From: Podospora comata
Lineage: Eukaryota; Ascomycota; Sordariomycetes; Sordariales; Podosporaceae
Direction: 5' to 3'
Assembly: GCA_017354895.1 (NCBI GenBank)
Contig: CP071495.1
Location: 3,331,001 to 3,395,000 of the forward strand
DNA length: 64,000 bases
Part shown: in pieces, positions 59,381 to 64,000 of the stretch
Layout of the letters: each line of letters begins with the position of its first letter
Position numbering within the stretch: position 1 is the first letter of the stretch
The notes under the pieces: model-generated
The model's database searches: none
What the model was told of the DNA's origin: nothing
The model's input: the letters and a program-made list of their open reading frames with translations, nothing else
Translations under genes and position numbers: made by a program

Positions 59381-61760
59381 TTAAACACCGTTCCTTCTTC
59401 TCCCGCCCTGCTTGCTCTTGGCAATGTGATTCGTCAACGCCTTCTTCGTCTCGACCAAACTCCTCTTGTTCTTGGCTCTCGCCTTGCCAATCGTCATCAA
59501 GAAATTCTTCTTCCTCGCCTTCTCCTTGTTGGTCGTGCTCTTGCCCTCGGCCTCCTTCTTGCTCTTCCTGATGGCCTGAGTAGACTTGTGTTCCTCCCTG
59601 CCTGGCTTGCCATCTCTCGCCAGAGCCACCCTCTCCTCCTTGGTCGACTTCTTGCCCAACATAGCCGGAAGCTCGATATCCTCAGCTGTAACCCCGTCCT
59701 CAATGTGCTTCTCGATAAGCTCCTTCTTGCGCTTGGACTGCGTCGTGCCCAGCATCTTGTCAAGCTTGGCCTCCCGACGAAGTTCCTGCAGCTTGGCCAA
59801 ATCAGCCGGCGTCAAAATGGTCGTCGTGGCAAGCTTCGTTATCCTTTCCGCCTCAGCCGCCGGGTCTTCCTTTTCCACAAGGTCGGGCGCCTCATCGTCA
59901 TCGTCATCATCAACGCCCTTGCTCTTCCTCGCCTTCTTCTTGGCAGGCCCGTCATCTTCCTCGTCACTGCTGACGTCGATCCACCCGCCAGAGGATTCGC
60001 TGTCCGTAGAACCAATCTCCCACTCGTCAGAGTTGAACCCGTCATCCTCCTCATCGTCGTCCTTCTTCGCCTTCTTCTCGCCGTTCTCATCCTCCTCTGC
60101 CTCTTCGGCGGCCTTCTTCTTCTTTTGCTCCTCCTTGTACCGGGCCAACAACTCCAGACCCTCGATACCGCCCTCTTCTTCCTCGCCGAACCTGCGCAGC
60201 TTGATCTCGCCTGATCTCAAGCCCATGGTGGCTTGCTTGCCGCGGAACTTCTTTTGCAGCAACTCGGGGTAGACCTCTCTGTAGAGTGACTGCAGACCCT
60301 TGGCAGCCATAACAACACCCTTATCCTTGCTCTTTTGGTACATGACCAGATCCTGGAGGAGGGTCTCGTTCATGCACAGCGGCTGGCGCATGGCCACCTC
60401 CCTGATGGAATTGATACCTGCCGCGCACACCTCAACTGCTGAAGCTTCCGAGACAAACTCGTTGGCGATCTTCACAATCAATGGCTCAATGACATCGGGT
60501 GGGACGAGGTTGTGTGTTGCCTGGGCCAGGGAAGCCAGGAAAGAGGTGACGTTGGCCTGTTTGGGTGACAGGTACTTGACGAACCAGGAGTAGAGCGAGA
60601 TGATGGTCAGCTTGTGCAGACCGACCAAACGGGTCACAAGCTGGAGGACAAGAAGCTTGTTCTCAAGAGAGAACTTGTTCTTGGTGTTCTGGAGGTGCTT
60701 CTGGAAGAGCTTCTCGGCGAAGCCCTGAGGGTCGTGGATGAGATGGAGCGCCGAGAAGTTGAGAGGATGTGGCGCATGCTTCTTCTTATCTTGCCTAATG
60801 TTGTTGTGTTAGCCACTACCTTGCTTCGGGTCTCTTGTTTCGTCAACACGTACTTCTTGATCTTTTCGATCGCCTTCTCATACTGCTTCGACCTCTTCTT
60901 GGTCTTCTTGTTGATCGTCCCCTGATGCTTGACCTTCTTAAGATCAACATCATCATCACTGGCATCATCTTCCAACGCCTCCTCTCTCTCCTTATCACCG
61001 CCCAGAAAGAATCTCACACCACCCACCACAACCTTCTCATTGTCGCTCAAGCAGGCCTCCTTCATGACATCGACCGGTCGCGCATCGTTCCAGACCTGTC
61101 TTCTCCACAATTCCCTCGTGATACGGCAAGCCCACATTCCCTTGGTCGAAGTCCTGTCAGACGTGACCAAATTGTGCAGCACCGTCTGAATCGTCCGGTT
61201 CAACTTGTGATTCGTGGTCTTGTTGTTTGCCTCCCTCAAATCGCTGATAATCTTGGTGTACAGCAGAGATCGGAGCGTCTTGCTTGGTGTGTTGATCAAA
61301 ATAGGAAATAGCGTCGTCAGCAGGCTCGTCGAGTCGATCACATCCTTCCTCTTCAGCAGCACCAAGCTGCCCACAATCTTCTCCCTGAGCTCCTTGTCGA
61401 GAACGGCATGGTGCTGGTTGAGCAACTCCTTCAGATGATCCGGAAATGGTGCGGTAATCTCGGGGTAGAGGTTCGCGACGTGCGCGACAAGATCGACCAA
61501 GTCGTGGAACTTCTTGACGTCCTCACTAGAAGCCGTGGCGGGAGAGGAGACGAAAATCTGGCGCTGGGCGTCGTAGGCGAGCCATTGGTCGTAGAATTCC
61601 TGCGCATAAGATCTGTCGATTGCGAAAGCTTCTAGTTAGCGATCAATTGGCGAAAGAGGGTTGGGAATGCGGCACACCTGGGATCTCTGCGGATCTTGTA
61701 CTGCAAACTGACCAGGTCAGCCTCGACCTTTTCGAGCGCGGCAACCTTTCTTTTCGGCAT
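59381..61760 (-). CDS. sda1: Sda1, 60S ribosome-biogenesis factor
   Basis: Three exons (61760-61678, 61612-60854, 60794-59381) give 751 residues, close to the length of known Sda1 orthologues. The family is recognised by the N-terminus (MPKRKVAALEKVEADLVSLQ), the SYAQEFYDQWLAY block, the helical-repeat part up to LNFSALHLIHDPQGFAEKLFQK and NKLLVLQLVTRLVGLHKL, the acidic stretch near 515-560, and the basic C-terminus (KNKRSLVETKKALTNHIAKSKQ). Sda1 works in the nucleus in pre-60S assembly and export with Nug1/Nug2-type particles, and its loss also disturbs actin. Both introns (65 and 59 bp) join in frame. The antisense strand has long shadow frames because of GAG/AAG codons. Confidence 0.95.
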
Positions 61761-62529
61761 CTTTTCCCAAGGCGACAGCGGCGGTGCTGGCGAATGATGG
61801 GCGGTTGGATTGGGTGTGTTGGACGGTGGTTGTTGACTGTCAGTCTAGATTTTTTTACTTTGTTGCTGGCAGACCAGGACTGCGATAAGGCTTATCGGCT
61901 ACTTTTCAGTGGGGCTTCCCCAAGCTGATGCGGGGCCACTCTGCAGGCGTTCATCCAATGATTCAGGAATCCCCATCCTTAAATCCGGTGAGTGCAAGCT
62001 CTCCATAAACAGTACCTTCAAGTCACATGAGAACAAGACGGAACGAGAATTAGATGATATGCAAATTAACGGAGTTGAGGCACATATACCTAGTGTATAG
62101 TGCATTCAGTTACATTGGTCCTTATCCCTCGCTATCTCGCAAAAAAAAAAAAAAAAACCTCTACCGAATGTTTTCATCCGTAGTGTGCTCATCCAGCTCT
62201 TTGCTTTCTTTCCTCACATGTAGAGCTCCCAAATGGTCTCTCAAGGAACCTCCCCCATCATCAATCGTCATACACCCAGTTATTCTTCCAAGCGAAAAAA
62301 AGAAATACCTCGCATATCGCCGTTTTGGCCTGTGTAAGGATGACGTCCTTGCAATAAAGCCCAAGACCTTGTCCCAAAAGGAAAACCCAAGGGTAACCGC
62401 CCGCTCGCTCCAAACGCCCTTGATGAGCTCTCATCAACCTCAAAACGAATAAAAGAATATACGGAACACCCTGAAAGGATATGCACAAAGAAAAGTAATC
62501 CCAAGAGCTCAGGCAACAATCAAGCGCTT
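61761..62529. other. Intergenic region, sda1 promoter / bZIP 3' flank
   Basis: 770 bp with an A run at 62142-62157. No gene seen. Confidence 0.55.
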
Positions 62530-63999
62530 CTACAAGCCGACACCCAACATCTCCAACCTGGATGCGATACAATCCAACTTGGAGGTAAGCCGTTGTATCC
62601 TCGCGACAGCCCTGTCCACAACCGCTTCATCCTCGGTAGTGTTCACCAATTCGTACCGGCTGAGTGCCTTCTCGGGTTCAATGCCACTGAAGGTGTCCAG
62701 TTCAGACACGGACTGGGAGAGGGCCTCGACGTCAAGTTCAACTGGGCTGGTCACTGACTCGGTAGTAGCAGGAGAGTCGTGGTAGAGGACGAAATCGGGG
62801 TTATTCTCAAACTCCTCATTGATGGGAGCGGGCTCTTGCTTCTTGGCCTCGGCGAGGGTCGGTGCCTGCTCGATGACGGGCATGTCTTTGTCATCATCGT
62901 CCGAATCGAACTGTTGACCAACAAAGTTGCTGGTCTTGCCAGAGAGAAGGTTGGCATCAAAGATGGGCTCGGGGGTCTCGAGGACAGCAAAGACCTGGGG
63001 CTGGTATGAGAAGCCATCGCTGGGCTCCATGTTTACCAGCGAGGAGAAGTCAACCTGCTCAGGAACCATGGCAAGACCGATTTGCTGGTTGTGGAGCTGT
63101 TGTTGAGCGGCATATGGGTTGATGTCCTTGGGCAACTGGCGCTGCTGCTCTGGTTGGGAGGTCTGCTGAGGCTGAGACTGGGGAAGAATCTGAGGATTTG
63201 CGCTCAATTGGTTGAGGAAATCAGAGAAGGAGGGAGAGCCAAGAAGCATGCGTGTGAGGTCGGTGAGACGCTTGTTCTCATCAAGCAGGGCGCGGTTCTG
63301 GGCACGAAGATCGCCGTTCTCGGTGACCTTGTTGGCGATTTCACTTTCAAGCTGGGTGATGTATTCTGTGAGGGTGTAAGTGATATGCCCATGATAAACA
63401 ACACGTTGATGCACTTACCCTTTCTCCTGGATCTGAAAGCACGGGCGGACACCTTATTTCTGAGCTGTCGTCTTTCCTTGCTGCTAAGCTTCTTGCCCTC
63501 TTCACTTGCGAGCAGCCTCTCATCCTCATCCATGTCGTCCTCGTCCTTCTTTGGGCGGGGAATGTTGAGGACGGTATTGTTCTGGGAGGGCTCCTCTGAG
63601 GTCTTGGCGCGCATAGAGTTAAGAAGCTGAGTAATCTTCTGCTCAACAATAGGGTCGCTGGCCTGCGGTGACTTGGCCTTCTGTGCGGACTTGTTTTGTT
63701 GCTGTTGAGCCTGCGCACGCTGTCTTTGCTGTTGCTGTTGCTGTTGTTGCTGCTGCTGCTGCTGCTTGGCCAAGGCTGCCTGTTGGTGCATGCCGGGCCA
63801 AACGCGACCAGGCTGGAACACCTGAGGCGGCGGCGAGGACAGCCCGGATGGCTCCTGTGGACCGATGTTGCTCGGGTTGATGGTGGACTCGTAGAAGAAG
63901 GTCGGATCCGATGAGGGCGAGTCGAAGTCCATGGTGTCCAACTCGGGCGACGTCATCGACCCCTGCGACGGCGCCGTGTTAAAATCGAACAACTCATCG
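62530..63999 (-). CDS. bZIP transcription factor, 5' end outside window
   Basis: The frame is open at the right edge, so the N-terminus is missing. Exon 1 (edge to 63419) has a polyglutamine tract (63728-63790 region), then SKERRQLRNKVSARAFRSRRK, a bZIP basic region with the NxxSAxxxRxRR signature. The intron gtaagt...tcacag is 53 bp (63418-63366). Exon 2 (63365-62530) continues EYITQLESEIANKVTENGDL with a leucine zipper of regularly spaced Leu, then a Gln-rich and acidic part ending LEMLGVGL. It is a nuclear DNA-binding dimer. The sub-family (RNKVSARAFRSRRKEYI) is a fungal clade I cannot name safely. Confidence 0.9.
63728..63790 (-). repeat. CAG/CTG run (polyglutamine) in bZIP gene
   Basis: A run of Gln codons, mostly CAG/CAA, in the N-terminal region of the bZIP protein. 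It is likely length-polymorphic. Confidence 0.85.
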
Positions 64000-64000
64000 T

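Noticed and set aside
59426-60214. 262-codon plus-strand frame inside sda1
   Set aside because: Antisense of the acidic/basic Sda1 region.

Overview
The window is nuclear DNA of a filamentous ascomycete, most likely a Sordariales relative of Podospora, Neurospora or Chaetomium. The grounds are short 50-70 bp GT-AG introns with CTAAC-like branch sites, GC-rich coding sequence, a Bud6/Aip3 and an Sda1 orthologue, and typical ascomycete families: a SesB-type NACHT receptor, HET, Clr5-ankyrin, F-box, a CE1 esterase and a CENP-B-type transposon remnant. The species is inferred, not read. Exon joins were worked out by hand from splice motifs and frame continuity.

Layout. 1-24.9 kb is gene-dense. 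In order it holds the 3' part of a Gln/Pro-rich protein (+), a serine beta-lactamase-like hydrolase (-), Bud6 (-), a small GPI-anchored wall protein (+), tRNA-Gln(CTG) (-), a DHA1-type MFS transporter (-) and a fructosamine-kinase-family protein (-). A putative immune pair follows: a 1681-residue SesB-NACHT-propeller receptor (+), then a HET-domain protein (+) 428 bp downstream.

24.9-48.2 kb is gene-poor and looks accessory. It carries a 415 bp foldback element, four small TATA-driven genes that appear to be diverged paralogues (33.0, 36.0, 37.4 and 42.6 kb), an F-box pseudogene with two in-frame stops and a frameshift, several minisatellites, an internally deleted pogo/Fot1-like element with TA flanks, and a GDPD-ankyrin gene broken by single-base indels. 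Conserved gene order resumes at 49-64 kb with a secreted But2-like protein (-), a secreted CE1 esterase (+), a Clr5-ankyrin protein (+), a small eight-cysteine protein (+), SDA1 (-) and the 3' part of a bZIP factor (-) that runs off the right edge.

How the genes may work together. The left and right flanks are housekeeping or nutritional: polarity (Bud6), 60S biogenesis (Sda1), transport, glycated-protein repair and plant cell-wall degradation. The receptor and HET gene, the relics beside them and the small-gene family form the variable part. The strongest candidate for something undescribed is the small-gene family. It shares a short first exon with a phase-2 intron (three members), a C-terminal Y..(K/R)A..I..F motif, and a TATA box upstream of each member.
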